From NCBI GenBank assembly GCA_947503775.1, contig CANNFE010000010.1, positions 1 through 64,000 of the forward strand: a DNA stretch of 64,000 nucleotides, read 5' to 3'. The notes beneath the pieces are model-generated. The model did no database searches. It had not been told where the DNA came from and saw nothing but the letters and a program-made list of their open reading frames with translations. This stretch comes from an uncultured Paracoccaceae bacterium (GTDB lineage: Bacteria > Pseudomonadota > Alphaproteobacteria > Rhodobacterales > Rhodobacteraceae). Within the stretch, counting starts at the first letter, position 1, and every line of letters begins with the position of its first letter. The position numbers were made by a program, and so were the translations under genes. Below, piece by piece: positions 36,290 to 46,649 of the stretch.

Positions 36290-36586
36290 ATGCATCCGCC
36301 ATTTGTGGTGGTCGACCCGCGTGTCGATCCCCGGTCCGATCCCGTGTCTCGCGGACGGTCCTGTGTCAAACGCACATCGCCGGAAGTTCTGGCAATCGAG
36401 CCCTTCCAACCGGCGGGACATTTTCCGCCTCACAGCTTGCTGGGTGGTCCGATTCCGCTCCACCGGGCCCAGCCTGAAAAGGATCCGCGTGCGGATCCCC
36501 GGTTCGAGCCGGTCGAAAGAGGCGGCGTCCTGAAATGGATGCGCGACCGCTTTGACCGGCGAAGCCGTCACGCGGTGAGAACTTAG
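36290..36586 (+). CDS. small proline/arginine-rich hypothetical protein
   Basis: A 98-residue frame starting at an ATG with AGGT 7 bases upstream. Third codon positions are GC-rich as in real genes here, whereas the overlapping frames on either strand lack this. The product is Pro/Arg/Asp-rich and repetitive (VVDPRVDPRSDPV, EKDPRADPRFEPVER) with a basic end (MRDRFDRRSRHAV). It has no signal peptide or known domain. It converges on the aspartate aminotransferase gene. It could be disordered or non-coding; I rate it slightly likelier than not. Confidence 0.5.
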   Translation: MHPPFVVVDPRVDPRSDPVSRGRSCVKRTSPEVLAIEPFQPAGHFPPHSLLGGPIPLHRAQPEKDPRADPRFEPVERGGVLKWMRDRFDRRSRHAVRT

Positions 36587-36602
36587 CGTGATCTGCGCGG
36601 CG

Positions 36603-38527
<1,925 letters not shown>

Positions 38528-38620
38528 GTCAAAGTTTAGAGGCTTTTGATCCCCGTTTAACTTATTGTTGGGGATTTCCCTTCATTTCTGGCGCAACCCG
38601 TTGATGAGGAACAGCCAGAT

Positions 38621-39130
38621 ATGACCGTTCACACCGATCTTGAACCGACCCAGCCTGCCGAACATTCGGCAGCCTTCATGACAAGCTATCTGGAAGCGCT
38701 TGCTTTGGTCGAGCGGCTTCACCGGCTTTTGCTTGATGTCATCAAGGATGAATTCGAACGGGTCGGTGTGCTTGAGATTAACGCCGTTCAAGCTTTGCTG
38801 CTTTTCAATATCGGCGACAACGAAGTGACTGCGGGTGAGCTGAAGACGCGCGGCTACTATCAGGGCAGCAATGTAAGCTATAACCTCAAAAAGCTGGTGG
38901 AAAGCGGCTATATGCACCACCAGCGCTGCGAGATTGACCGGCGCTCGGTGCGGGTCCGTCTGACCAGCAAGGGCAGAATGATCCGGGATGTCGTCGCTCG
39001 TCTGTTCGAAGGGCATGCGGATGGGCTGCAGGGCAAAGGCGTTCTGGGCATGCAGGGGATGGACGAGATCACAACGGCCCTGCGCCGAGTGGAGCGGTAC
39101 TGGACCGATCAGATCCGCTATATCTACTGA
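38621..39130 (+). CDS. ldtR: MarR-type winged-helix regulator, LdtR-like
   Basis: A 169-residue MarR-family protein whose sequence (VERLHRLLLDVIKDEFERVGVLEINAVQALLLFNIGDNEVTAGELKTRGYYQGSNVSYNLKKLVESGYM) matches the alphaproteobacterial LdtR group, named for control of L,D-transpeptidase and stress genes in Liberibacter and Rhizobiales relatives. The winged helix is at about 60-130 with the recognition helix around YYQGSNVSYNLKKL. The ATG is at 38621. It is convergent with the DUF1194 gene, their ends overlapping by 7 bases. Confidence 0.9.
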   Translation: MTVHTDLEPTQPAEHSAAFMTSYLEALALVERLHRLLLDVIKDEFERVGVLEINAVQALLLFNIGDNEVTAGELKTRGYYQGSNVSYNLKKLVESGYMHHQRCEIDRRSVRVRLTSKGRMIRDVVARLFEGHADGLQGKGVLGMQGMDEITTALRRVERYWTDQIRYIY

Positions 39131-39900
39131 GCTAGCTCAGGATCGACTGATCCTACGGTCAGGCTGGTCAGCTCTCTTAGAAGTTTGCGCTTCATCGCGC
39201 GCTCGTAGTCCTCAAACCCGTTCGCGATCTCGATAAAGGACAGATCGCCGCGAATAACCGTAGCCTCGAAGTAGCTCTCAAGCTCGTCGGTCTGTTCCCG
39301 AATGCGGCGACCGATCGGAGGTGGGGTCGTCTTTATAACGAGCCCGTTCACAGTGATGGCGGGATCCAGATCGACATCTTGCGGGCGAGGCCCGGTATTG
39401 GACACGCCATCGCCCGAGATATCGAGCGTCAGTTGCCAACAGGGCTGCGAAAGCAAAAGCGCCTCGCCATGCAGCATGGCCTGACCCAAAGCGGTTGATG
39501 GATTGCTGGCTCGCCGCGGTGCGGTTTCGATACGCTCAATCAATTGATCGATGGCGACATCGGTATCGATCTCGAGCCAGTCCGAGATCGGACGCTGATC
39601 ATCCGGCCCGGACCATTCGAAGATAGAAATACGAACCGGGTTTTGCGTATCCTTCAGAAGCACGGCGCGCACGTCATCCGAGTTGAGTGCGGCGGCAAGA
39701 CCGCGCCGTTGCAGTGCATGCTCTGCCTGATTGACGGAGCCGGATATATCGAGCGCAAGCACCAGCGCCTGACGACACCCGGCTTCGGCCGATGTGCCAA
39801 GGCACAGGGCTGCAATCCCCAGACCTATAACCCAGGCCGTGGAGCGGCGCCCGGCCGGTCCAATCCGCTTCGTAAGAGTGTCGGTCTGCGAGACCGTCAT
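39124..39900 (-). CDS. DUF1194 exported VWA-like protein
   Basis: A 258-residue protein of the DUF1194 family. The ATG at 39900 (GGAAAGGCGATAGG upstream) gives an N-terminal basic stretch then a hydrophobic segment (TAWVIGLGIAALCLGTSAEA) as export signal. The VWA-like MIDAS motif follows directly (QALVLALDISGSVNQAEH), then ISIFEWSG, TALGQAMLHGEALL and LTLDISGDGVSNTG, all family hallmarks. Periplasmic, probably metal-ion dependent adhesion-type binding; function unknown. An in-frame start 210 bases further upstream would put the signal in the middle of the protein and is rejected. Confidence 0.9.
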   Translation of the reverse strand: MTVSQTDTLTKRIGPAGRRSTAWVIGLGIAALCLGTSAEAGCRQALVLALDISGSVNQAEHALQRRGLAAALNSDDVRAVLLKDTQNPVRISIFEWSGPDDQRPISDWLEIDTDVAIDQLIERIETAPRRASNPSTALGQAMLHGEALLLSQPCWQLTLDISGDGVSNTGPRPQDVDLDPAITVNGLVIKTTPPPIGRRIREQTDELESYFEATVIRGDLSFIEIANGFEDYERAMKRKLLRELTSLTVGSVDPELAQ

Positions 39901-39941
39901 CCTATCGCCTTTCCCATGACCGGCCGATGCGGTCCTTCGAT

Positions 39942-40370
39942 CTACCAGTGGCCGGTATTCTCCATGCTGGCCCATGGCTCCTGACTTGGAAGGGCGTCGC
40001 CCTCCTGCAAAAGCTCGATCGAGATATTGTCGGGCGACCGGACAAATGCCATGTGACCGTCCCGCGGCGGGCGATTTATCGTCACGCCGTTTTCCTGAAG
40101 CTTGGCGCACATCTCGTAAATATTGTCGACGCGATAGGCGAAATGTCCGAAATGCCGACTATCATCGGGCAAGGCGTCATCGCCATCCCAGTTGTAGGTC
40201 AGCTCGACCGGGCATTCTTCCTGACCCGGAGGCGCCATGAAGACGAGGGTGAAACGACCGCCTTCATTGTCCATCCTGCGCGTCTCCTTGAGCCCAAGAA
40301 GCTCGTAGAAGGCCATCGATTTTTCGAGATCCTTAACGCGGACCATCGTGTGGAGGTACTTCAGCGACAT
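39942..40370 (-). CDS. gloA: lactoylglutathione lyase (glyoxalase I)
   Basis: Converts the methylglyoxal-glutathione hemithioacetal to S-lactoylglutathione. The 142-residue sequence has the two VOC modules and the four metal ligands: His in YLHTMVRVKDLEKSMAFYE, Glu in CPVELTYNWD, His in FGHFAYRVDNIYEMC, and Glu in NISIELLQEG, i.e. the Ni-type glyoxalase I. Glutathione-binding RFTLVFMA is intact. Transcribed alone, after the DUF1194 gene and separated by 42 bases from it. Confidence 0.95.
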   Translation of the reverse strand: MSLKYLHTMVRVKDLEKSMAFYELLGLKETRRMDNEGGRFTLVFMAPPGQEECPVELTYNWDGDDALPDDSRHFGHFAYRVDNIYEMCAKLQENGVTINRPPRDGHMAFVRSPDNISIELLQEGDALPSQEPWASMENTGHW

Positions 40371-40515
40371 AGCGATATCTCCCTTTGTTCACATTCTCCC
40401 TAGCCCGTCTGGCCGCTATCTACCAGACGCACCCTTACGGCACCAAATATAGAGGTCGCATGACCTGATTTCGCCAGATAGAGTAGAGAGCGAGTCGGAG
40501 AGTGGAGAATACAGC

Positions 40516-41433
40516 ATGCCCGTCACCCAGAGCCAACGAGATGAGATAGACGCTCTGCGCCAGACCTCCCGCCAGACTCTCAGAGCTGTTAGCGAAGGTA
40601 TGGAAGCCCATCTCTACATGGCCCGTGAGGTTCTCGACCACGGGTTCATTCGCGTCATCGATTATATGGGCGACGATGCGGCCATCTGCCAGGCGGCGCG
40701 GGTCTCGTATGGCAAGGGCACCAAATCCGTCCAAAACGACGAGGGGCTGATCCGGTATCTGATGCGGCACTGGCATTCGACGCCGTTCGAGATGTGCGAG
40801 GTAAAGCTTCATGTGAAGCTGCCGGTTTTCGTCGCGCGGCAATGGATCCGGCACCGGACCGCCAATGTGAACGAGTATTCGGCGCGCTATTCGATCCTGG
40901 ATCGTGAGTTCTACATCCCGCAGCCCGATGCTCTGGCGGCGCAATCCACCTCGAACAACCAGGGGCGTGGCGATGTCCTTGATGGAAAGGAAGCTGAGCG
41001 CGTTCTAGAGATCCTGAAATCCGACGCGGGCCGCGCCTATGATCACTACGAGGAAATGCTGGGCCAGGACGGGCAGAAGGGATTGGCCAGAGAGCTGGCC
41101 CGGATGAACCTACCTGCGAATATCTACACGCAATGGTATTGGAAGGTCGATCTTCATAACTTGTTTCACTTCCTGCGATTGCGAGCGGATGCGCATGCGC
41201 AGATGGAAATCCGGGTTTATGCGGACGCGATTTGTGAGGTCGTACGCGATTGGGTCCCGGCCGCATATACCGCATTCGAGGATTATCGGCTGGGCGGAGC
41301 GCAGTTTTCGGCAGATGGAGTCGCTGTTCTGAAGCGTATGCTTGCAGGAGAAACGGTCACGCAAGAAAGCTCTGGCATGTCAAAGGGGGAGTGGCGGGAG
41401 TTTCAAACGGTGCTTGGATTGGCCGATCCTTGA
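40516..41433 (+). CDS. thyX: flavin-dependent thymidylate synthase ThyX
   Basis: Makes dTMP from dUMP using methylenetetrahydrofolate and FADH2. The ThyX motif [11 protein letters not shown] (RHRx7S) is at residues 112-122, and [28 protein letters not shown] are typical of the family. The 305-residue length is normal for alphaproteobacterial ThyX. The stop codon is embedded in a terminator hairpin. No thyA is seen in the window. Confidence 0.97.
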   Translation: MPVTQSQRDEIDALRQTSRQTLRAVSEGMEAHLYMAREVLDHGFIRVIDYMGDDAAICQAARVSYGKGTKSVQNDEGLIRYLMRHWHSTPFEMCEVKLHVKLPVFVARQWIRHRTANVNEYSARYSILDREFYIPQPDALAAQSTSNNQGRGDVLDGKEAERVLEILKSDAGRAYDHYEEMLGQDGQKGLARELARMNLPANIYTQWYWKVDLHNLFHFLRLRADAHAQMEIRVYADAICEVVRDWVPAAYTAFEDYRLGGAQFSADGVAVLKRMLAGETVTQESSGMSKGEWREFQTVLGLADP

Positions 41434-41443
41434 TGGATCGGCC
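41421..41443 (+). terminator. terminator hairpin spanning the thyX stop codon
   Basis: GGCCGATCC pairs perfectly with GGATCGGCC around TTGAT, and the loop contains the TGA stop of thyX. It is followed by TTCT, a short U run. Overlap of stop codon and terminator stem means translation termination and hairpin formation compete. Confidence 0.75.
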
Positions 41444-41473
41444 TTCTCGGCGCCATCGCCGAATTATCTTTGA

Positions 41474-41680
41474 TCACAAAGCCTTGAGATTGCCCGCCAT
41501 CTGACGACCATCGCGGCCTTCTTCGAGATCGAATTCGATTTTCTGATCGTCTGCGAGGCCGGTCAATCCGGATCTTTCGACCGCGGAGATATGGACGAAT
41601 ACGTCCTTTCCGCCGTCATCTGGGGCAATGAAACCATAACCTTTGGTTGTATTGAACCATTTCACGGTGCCAGTGGGCAT
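41474..41680 (-). CDS. cold-shock protein (CspA family)
   Basis: A 68-residue single OB-fold RNA/DNA chaperone. The ATG at 41680 follows GGAGAGACGGAA and gives MPTGTVKWFNTTKGYGFIAPDDGGKDVFVHISAVERSGL; RNP1 (KGYGFI) and RNP2 (VFVHIS) motifs are intact. An in-frame frame extending 26 codons upstream lacks family sequence and is not used. Single-gene unit between thyX and the bufferin operon. Confidence 0.97.
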   Translation of the reverse strand: MPTGTVKWFNTTKGYGFIAPDDGGKDVFVHISAVERSGLTGLADDQKIEFDLEEGRDGRQMAGNLKAL

Positions 41681-41814
41681 TTCCGTCTCTCCTCTCGTCA
41701 TGTCCATCGTCGGACCCGGGTGCCAATCGTCCGGCGCCCTCGCGTGAGGGGACGTCACTTCGGCTTCTACTCAACGATAGCGTGATTCTGTGAATTTCAA
41801 ACCGTGGTGGCGCA

Positions 41815-41841
41815 GCAGACCGCGCATCGGTGGCGGTCTGC
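41815..41841 (-). terminator. hairpin at the end of the bufferin operon
   Basis: GCAGACCGC pairs with GCGGTCTGC around 9 bases, 14 bases after the minus-strand stop at 41855. No U run follows, so its efficiency is uncertain. Confidence 0.5.
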
Positions 41842-41854
41842 CGATCAAGTCATC

Positions 41855-42370
41855 TCAGCGCCTGAAGAGCAGGCGATCTATGGATAATGGACCGGCTCCG
41901 ACGAAAAGCGGAATTGCGAACAAGGCGATCCAGAGCGCCCTTTGATCGGCCAACGCGGCATCGGGCAGTCTATCGAACCACATCCCGATCGTGGTGGCAT
42001 CTGCGCCGTGTCCAACGATGTCGGTCGCGGTCTGCACGAGGACGAACCCGATCATGCCAAGGGCCGCGAGGCGGGTCATGAGCCCGATCAGAAGCAGAAT
42101 TGGCAAAACGAACTCGGCCACGGTGCCAGCCCAGACGATACCGGTCTGAATCGGGGAGAGCTGGGTCGGGTCGAACCCTGCAGCCTCCATCGCGCGAGGA
42201 AAGATCTGCGCGTAGGCGCCAAGGCTGAGCGATGTGCCGTCCAGCTTGGTCAGGGCAGAGTTCCAGAAATAGAGGAAGAGAACTCCGGCAAAGATGGCTC
42301 GGGCCAAGGTTGGCAGGATCGTAAACGCCCCTCGATCAAGGGTATCGGTGGCGCGATAGAGGGTATTCAT
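41855..42370 (-). CDS. DoxX-family membrane protein of the bufferin operon
   Basis: A 171-residue protein with four predicted membrane helices (RAIFAGVLFLYFWNSAL, GIVWAGTVAEFVLPILLLIGLM, LAALGMIGFVLVQTATDIV, ALWIALFAIPLFVGAG). The DoxX/SURF4-like family is the usual fourth member of bufferin (gig/buf) operons. It overlaps BufC by 4 bases. DoxX proteins are linked to redox handling at the inner membrane and may serve copper or thiol balance here; the molecular function is unproven. Confidence 0.85.
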   Translation of the reverse strand: MNTLYRATDTLDRGAFTILPTLARAIFAGVLFLYFWNSALTKLDGTSLSLGAYAQIFPRAMEAAGFDPTQLSPIQTGIVWAGTVAEFVLPILLLIGLMTRLAALGMIGFVLVQTATDIVGHGADATTIGMWFDRLPDAALADQRALWIALFAIPLFVGAGPLSIDRLLFRR

Positions 42371-43089
42371 TCATTGGCCTTTCGGTCGAGAATTGTCACG
42401 GCACCTTGCCCCAGAAGTATCCCCAGAACATCAGAAAGATCTGCTTCCGGATGTGTCGAAGCGGCCTGTCCAAGCGGTTGCCCCCGATAAAGCGCATCAA
42501 CGAGTCCTGCGTTCTTTGGTGCGATCAGGGTCATCCGCGGATCGTAACCAGGGCGCGTTATCAGAACGGTCTCTGCCGTCATTTGCGGCTTCAACGTTGT
42601 GTCACCCCGCGCTTTGCAGATGCTGTGGATTGGCCATTTTGAACGTCTTAGCCGTGTGGCGGGCGCGAAGATAAGTGAGGTTTCAAGCAGATCTTCCTCG
42701 GTCAGAGCCATCAGCTTTGCGGGATCGAGCGGGACCGCATCGGCTGCGTGATAGCTTTCCCGTAGGGCCTGCTCAAGGCGGGCGATATCGGGAAGATAGG
42801 GAAGGTCTTTGGCCGGCGCGAACGTTTCCAGAAAAGCAGGCATCTCGCGTCCATAAAGCGCAAGGCGCGGATCGCCTGGAAGATGGCACCGCAGAAAAAC
42901 GCCAGCCATGGCCTTGAAAAATGTGTCTCCCACAAGGCTGCGCACGACCGGGAACGCGGTCTCCAATGCTTCGGTCAGAGAGACGGCCACGTTGTTACGG
43001 TAAACGTCAAAGCGATCTCGGGTGGCTGCCGAGATATCGCTTGGCGGCGCGCTGCCTGGATGCAGAAGGGCAGAGACGAACGATGTCAT
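42367..43089 (-). CDS. bufC: BufC-like DUF2063 partner protein
   Basis: A 240-residue DUF2063-family protein. N-terminal SFVSALLHPGSAPPSDISAATRDRFDVYRNNVAVSLTEALETAFPVVRSLVGDTFFKAMAGVFLRCHLPGDPRLALYGREMPAFLETF is the typical DUF2063 opening, described as a recognition/partner subunit of the MNIO enzyme. It overlaps bufB by 4 bases and the DoxX gene by 4, so the three are coupled. Partner role (substrate peptide binding) is known from related MNIO systems, not from this sequence. Confidence 0.88.
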   Translation of the reverse strand: MTSFVSALLHPGSAPPSDISAATRDRFDVYRNNVAVSLTEALETAFPVVRSLVGDTFFKAMAGVFLRCHLPGDPRLALYGREMPAFLETFAPAKDLPYLPDIARLEQALRESYHAADAVPLDPAKLMALTEEDLLETSLIFAPATRLRRSKWPIHSICKARGDTTLKPQMTAETVLITRPGYDPRMTLIAPKNAGLVDALYRGQPLGQAASTHPEADLSDVLGILLGQGAVTILDRKANE

Positions 43090-43925
43090 GCCGTCAGCGC
43101 AACCTCAGCGCGAGCCGCCTCGTTTCGGAGCACGGCAAACGGGGGAACATCGGTGTCCCATTCGATCAACAGGGGCGCCGGGCCGGTTTGGGTCAGCGTG
43201 TAGGACAAAAGATCCCAGACCGGATCGGCCACCGGTTTGGCATGGCTGTCGATCAACAGGCGAGGGGTGCTTGCCTCGTCTTCGTCATGTCCGCCGAGAT
43301 GGATCTCTCCAACGGAATCGGTTGGAAATGCATCGATGTATGCTTGAGGCTCTGTCTCGAGGTTTGCCGCTGAGATGAAGACGTTGTTCACATCGAGCAG
43401 CAGGCCGCACCCGGTTCGAGATGTCAGCTCCTTGAGGAACTCTGTCTCGGACAGGGTTGAGCTGTCGAAGGACAGATAACTCGACGGGTTTTCAAGCAGC
43501 ATCCGGCGTCCCAGCGTCTCCTGAACCTGATCGATATGGGATGCCACGCGGGTCAAGGTTTCCTCGTTGTAGGGCAGAGGCAGCAGATCGTTCAGATACC
43601 CGGTGTCGTGCGTCGACCATGCAAGATGTTCCGAGAAGCTTTCCGGTTCGAGCCAGGTACAGAGATGCTTGAGGCGGGCAAGGTGATCGCGGTCGAGTGG
43701 ATTTTCGCCGCCAATCGAAAGTCCAACGCCGTGCACCGAAATCGGAAACCGCGCCCTGAGCTCGCGCAATTGGGCGAGCGGTCTTCCCCCATCGCCCATG
43801 TAGTTCTCGGCGTGGATCTCAAGCCAGGCAACGGGTCCAGGATCGTCCAGAAGGTCCTGAAAATGCTGAGATTTGAAGCCGATTCCTGCCTGGTTTGGCA
43901 GTGTCTTGCGAAGGGTGTCCAGCAT
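43086..43925 (-). CDS. bufB: BufB, MNIO (DUF692) multinuclear iron oxidase
   Basis: A 279-residue enzyme of the DUF692/MNIO family (MbnB, BufB) that oxidatively modifies cysteines of a precursor peptide. Visible metal-site segments: VAWLEIHAENYMGDGG, ISVHGVGLSIGGENPLDRDHL, FSEHLAWS, MLLENPSSYL, LLLDVNNVFISAANL, VGEIHLGGHDEDE, LLIDSHAKPV, LLIEWDTDVP (His/Glu/Asp clusters at the end of the barrel strands). TIM-barrel architecture and length are normal. It is followed by bufC (4-base overlap) and preceded by bufA with an attenuating hairpin between. Confidence 0.93.
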   Translation of the reverse strand: MLDTLRKTLPNQAGIGFKSQHFQDLLDDPGPVAWLEIHAENYMGDGGRPLAQLRELRARFPISVHGVGLSIGGENPLDRDHLARLKHLCTWLEPESFSEHLAWSTHDTGYLNDLLPLPYNEETLTRVASHIDQVQETLGRRMLLENPSSYLSFDSSTLSETEFLKELTSRTGCGLLLDVNNVFISAANLETEPQAYIDAFPTDSVGEIHLGGHDEDEASTPRLLIDSHAKPVADPVWDLLSYTLTQTGPAPLLIEWDTDVPPFAVLRNEAARAEVALTA

Positions 43926-43947
43926 CTGGTCAGCTTTCGGGCAGGCA

Positions 43948-43974
43948 GCGCTCGCCTGATTGTCAGGCGAGCGC
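43948..43974 (-). promoter_or_regulatory. perfect hairpin between bufA and bufB
   Basis: GCGCTCGCCTGA and TCAGGCGAGCGC form a perfect 12-bp stem with a 3-base loop, lying 9 bases after the bufA stop and about 20 bases before bufB. There is no U run. It fits an mRNA processing or attenuation element that makes the precursor peptide more abundant than its modifying enzymes. Confidence 0.8.
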
Positions 43975-43982
43975 GTTGGGGC

Positions 43983-44285
43983 TTATGCAGGAAGATCGCG
44001 CTCGAGCTCTTCGAGCGAGCCGGTGCGTTCGGATCCATCTGCCATCGTGGGAAGCTCAATCTCGGTGCAAGTACCTGCGGGAACCAGCGTCCAGGCATTG
44101 CCTTGATAATCGACGGTCGAGGTGCCTGCGCAGGTTGTGCCAGGGCCGGCAGCGCAGTCATTTTCACCGGCAAGTGAGACACCGTAGCACTTTTCGTTGG
44201 TTTGTGCGCTGGCGGTATGAGCGAGGCCGGAGACGGCAGTTGCGACGGCGGAGGCGACGGCGAGCGTCTTGAGCGTGGTGGACAT
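43983..44285 (-). CDS. bufA1: bufferin precursor peptide BufA1 (DUF2282)
   Basis: A 100-residue DUF2282-family exported peptide. ATG at 44285 (AAAGG 8 bases upstream) gives a signal peptide ending at about residue 27 ([13 protein letters not shown]). The mature part contains four cysteines at 33, 44, 52 and 73 with the family pattern [24 protein letters not shown] and the later GTCTEIE. In described bufferins, the inner cysteines become thiooxazoles and the peptide binds copper; here this is inference by homology. After the last Cys there is an acidic 27-residue tail ([20 protein letters not shown]) longer than usual. Head of the buf operon. Confidence 0.92.
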   Translation of the reverse strand: MSTTLKTLAVASAVATAVSGLAHTASAQTNEKCYGVSLAGENDCAAGPGTTCAGTSTVDYQGNAWTLVPAGTCTEIELPTMADGSERTGSLEELERDLPA

Positions 44286-44456
44286 TGAGCGACCTTTCTT
44301 ATGTCTCATCGAATTGTCGTCTGCCCGCTGACTGCGGGGACGCGATCAGGATAAGACCGCGGATCTCGCAATGCCCACTCACGAGAGCGTCAATCACGTA
44401 GCCGTTAGCGTCCGTCATGGTTCTTTCAGAACTGTTACAGGAGTGGTTTGCCCGTT

Positions 44457-46403
44457 TCAGATTAGATCCGGCGCTCTTGCCTCCCGGGCCAGATCTGCTG
44501 CGACATCGCTCAAGGGTCTGACAACGCTTTGTTTTTCGCCCAGTCTGCGAAGAGATACGGTCTGCTCCTCCACTTCACGCTGACCGATGGCAAGGATGAC
44601 AGGCACTTTACCGACAGAGTGTTCGCGGACCTTGTAATTGATCTTTTCATTACGCGTGTCCGCCTCAACACGGACGCCTTTCCGGCGAAGTGTTTCAACG
44701 ATCTCGTTTGCATAATCGTCCGCATCCGAGACGATCGTCGCAACAACGACCTGCCGGGGGGCAAGCCAGAATGGCAGCTTGCCGGCCGAATTTTCAATCA
44801 AGATGCCAATGAAGCGCTCGAAACTGCCCAAACAGGCGCGGTGCAGCATATAAGGGCGATGCTTTGCGCCATCTTCGCCGATATAGGTGGCGTCCAGACG
44901 TTCGGGCAGGTTCGGGTCGACCTGAAAGGTGCCGCACTGCCATTCACGGCCGATTGCGTCGGTGAGCTTGAAGTCGAGCTTGGGGCCATAGAAAGCGCCT
45001 TCGCCTTCGTCGAGCGTGTAGGGGTGTCCGGTCGATTTGATCGCGCTTTCCAAGGCGTTTTCGACATGGTCCCAGGACTCTTCGCTGCCGACGCGCTTCT
45101 CGGGGCGGGTCGCGAACATGATTTCGAAGTCCTCAAAGCCCAAATCCTTGTAGACTTCCGCAAGGTAGTCGATGAACGCTGCGCATTCCGCTTCGATCTG
45201 GTCCTCTCGGCAAAAAATATGGCCATCGTCCTGGGTGAAGCCGCGCACCCGCATGATGCCGTGAAGCGCGCCGGACGGCTCGTATCGGTTGCAGGACCCA
45301 AACTCCGCGAGGCGAAGAGGCAGGTCGCGATAGGATTTCAGTCCCTGATTGTAGACCTGGACATGTCCAGGACAGTTCATCGGTTTGAGCGCGTTGACCG
45401 CCTTTTCGCGGGCATGATCCTCGTCGACTTCAACGATGAACATGTGTTCCTGATACTTGTCCCAATGCCCTGATTTTTCCCAAAGGGATCGGTCGACGAC
45501 TTGCGGTGTGTTCACCTCCTGATAGCCGGCCGCGCGTTGTTTGCGGCGCATGTAGTCTTGCAGTTCCGTATAGATCGACCAGCCATTGGGGTGCCAGAAG
45601 ACCTGACCGGGCGCCTCTTCTTGCATGTGAAAGAGGTTCATCTCGCGCCCGAGTTTGCGGTGGTCGCGTTTTGCGGCCTCCTCGAGCATTAGCAGGTGTT
45701 TCTTAAGATCTTCTTTATTGCGGAAGGCGACGCCATAAATTCTTTGAAGCATCGCGCGGTCGCTGTCACCGCGCCAGTAAGCACCCGCGACAGACATGAG
45801 TTTCCATGCATCGCCAGGGACTTGTCCGGTGTTTTGAAAGTGCGGACCCCGGCACAGATCCTGCCAGTCGCCATGCCAATACATGCGAAGCGGCTCGTCG
45901 CCCGGGATCGCTTCGATCAGCTCGATCTTGTAGGGCTCGCCGGTGTCCTTGTAGTGCTGAATGGCACGATCGCGATCCCAGATCTCGGTTCGGACAACAT
46001 CCCTTAGGTTGATGATTTCCTTCATCTTTTTCTCGATGAGGCCAAGGTCTTCGGGGGTGAACGGATCCTTGCGATCGAAGTCGTAATACCACCCGTTTGC
46101 GATGACGGGACCGATGGTCACCTGGACGTCGGGCCAGATTTCCTGAACAGCGCGGGCCATGATGTGGGCGAGGTCGTGACGGATGAGCTCAAGCGCTGAA
46201 GCTTCGTCCTTTAGTGTATTGATTTCGATGGATGAATCTTGCTCAATTGGCCATTGGAGATCCCAGTGCGTGCCGTTCACATTGGCCGATATGGCCTTTT
46301 TGGCAAGGCTATTTGAGATTGAGGCCGCAATCTCTTGAGCGGTGACGCCCTTGTCGTAAGAGCGGCTGTTACCATCCGGAAAAGTCAGGGAAATCTGGGA
46401 CAT
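44457..46403 (-). CDS. thrS: threonyl-tRNA synthetase
   Basis: Class II aminoacyl-tRNA synthetase charging threonine to tRNA-Thr. The ATG at 46403 gives [21 protein letters not shown] (TGS domain), then the editing domain ([24 protein letters not shown] with its H-x3-H, and [12 protein letters not shown]) and catalytic core: motif 2 [23 protein letters not shown] and zinc ligands in [10 protein letters not shown] and [12 protein letters not shown]. The anticodon-binding C-terminal domain ends at 648 residues, the normal length. An in-frame extension upstream of 46403 has no family similarity. Followed by a 171-base gap to bufA1 that holds the buf promoter; no riboswitch or T-box was recognised. 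Confidence 0.97.
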   Translation of the reverse strand: MSQISLTFPDGNSRSYDKGVTAQEIAASISNSLAKKAISANVNGTHWDLQWPIEQDSSIEINTLKDEASALELIRHDLAHIMARAVQEIWPDVQVTIGPVIANGWYYDFDRKDPFTPEDLGLIEKKMKEIINLRDVVRTEIWDRDRAIQHYKDTGEPYKIELIEAIPGDEPLRMYWHGDWQDLCRGPHFQNTGQVPGDAWKLMSVAGAYWRGDSDRAMLQRIYGVAFRNKEDLKKHLLMLEEAAKRDHRKLGREMNLFHMQEEAPGQVFWHPNGWSIYTELQDYMRRKQRAAGYQEVNTPQVVDRSLWEKSGHWDKYQEHMFIVEVDEDHAREKAVNALKPMNCPGHVQVYNQGLKSYRDLPLRLAEFGSCNRYEPSGALHGIMRVRGFTQDDGHIFCREDQIEAECAAFIDYLAEVYKDLGFEDFEIMFATRPEKRVGSEESWDHVENALESAIKSTGHPYTLDEGEGAFYGPKLDFKLTDAIGREWQCGTFQVDPNLPERLDATYIGEDGAKHRPYMLHRACLGSFERFIGILIENSAGKLPFWLAPRQVVVATIVSDADDYANEIVETLRRKGVRVEADTRNEKINYKVREHSVGKVPVILAIGQREVEEQTVSLRRLGEKQSVVRPLSDVAADLAREARAPDLI

Positions 46404-46649
46404 GTGCCCGATGCTCCTCGTCAGTTTGGCGCCTACGGGACGCCCGGTTGCGGGTTTATGTTCGCGCTTGATGATCGGGCTGCGGCGGCTCGTCAAGGGC
46501 TTGCGGCATCCGGGCAGAGTGCCGTCGGCATATGGTCGGGGGAAATTGCGCAGTTGGTAAGATTTTCTCAACAATCGGCCGCTAAACCGTATTCAGGCCA
46601 CGAAACGGGATCAATCGGAGGAGGAATGGATAAGTCAGGACTTATGGGT

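Noticed and set aside
44457-46403. A second, resistance-type threonyl-tRNA synthetase
   Set aside because: All TGS, editing and catalytic motifs and zinc ligands are ordinary, and no antibiotic cluster is near. It is most simply the housekeeping enzyme.
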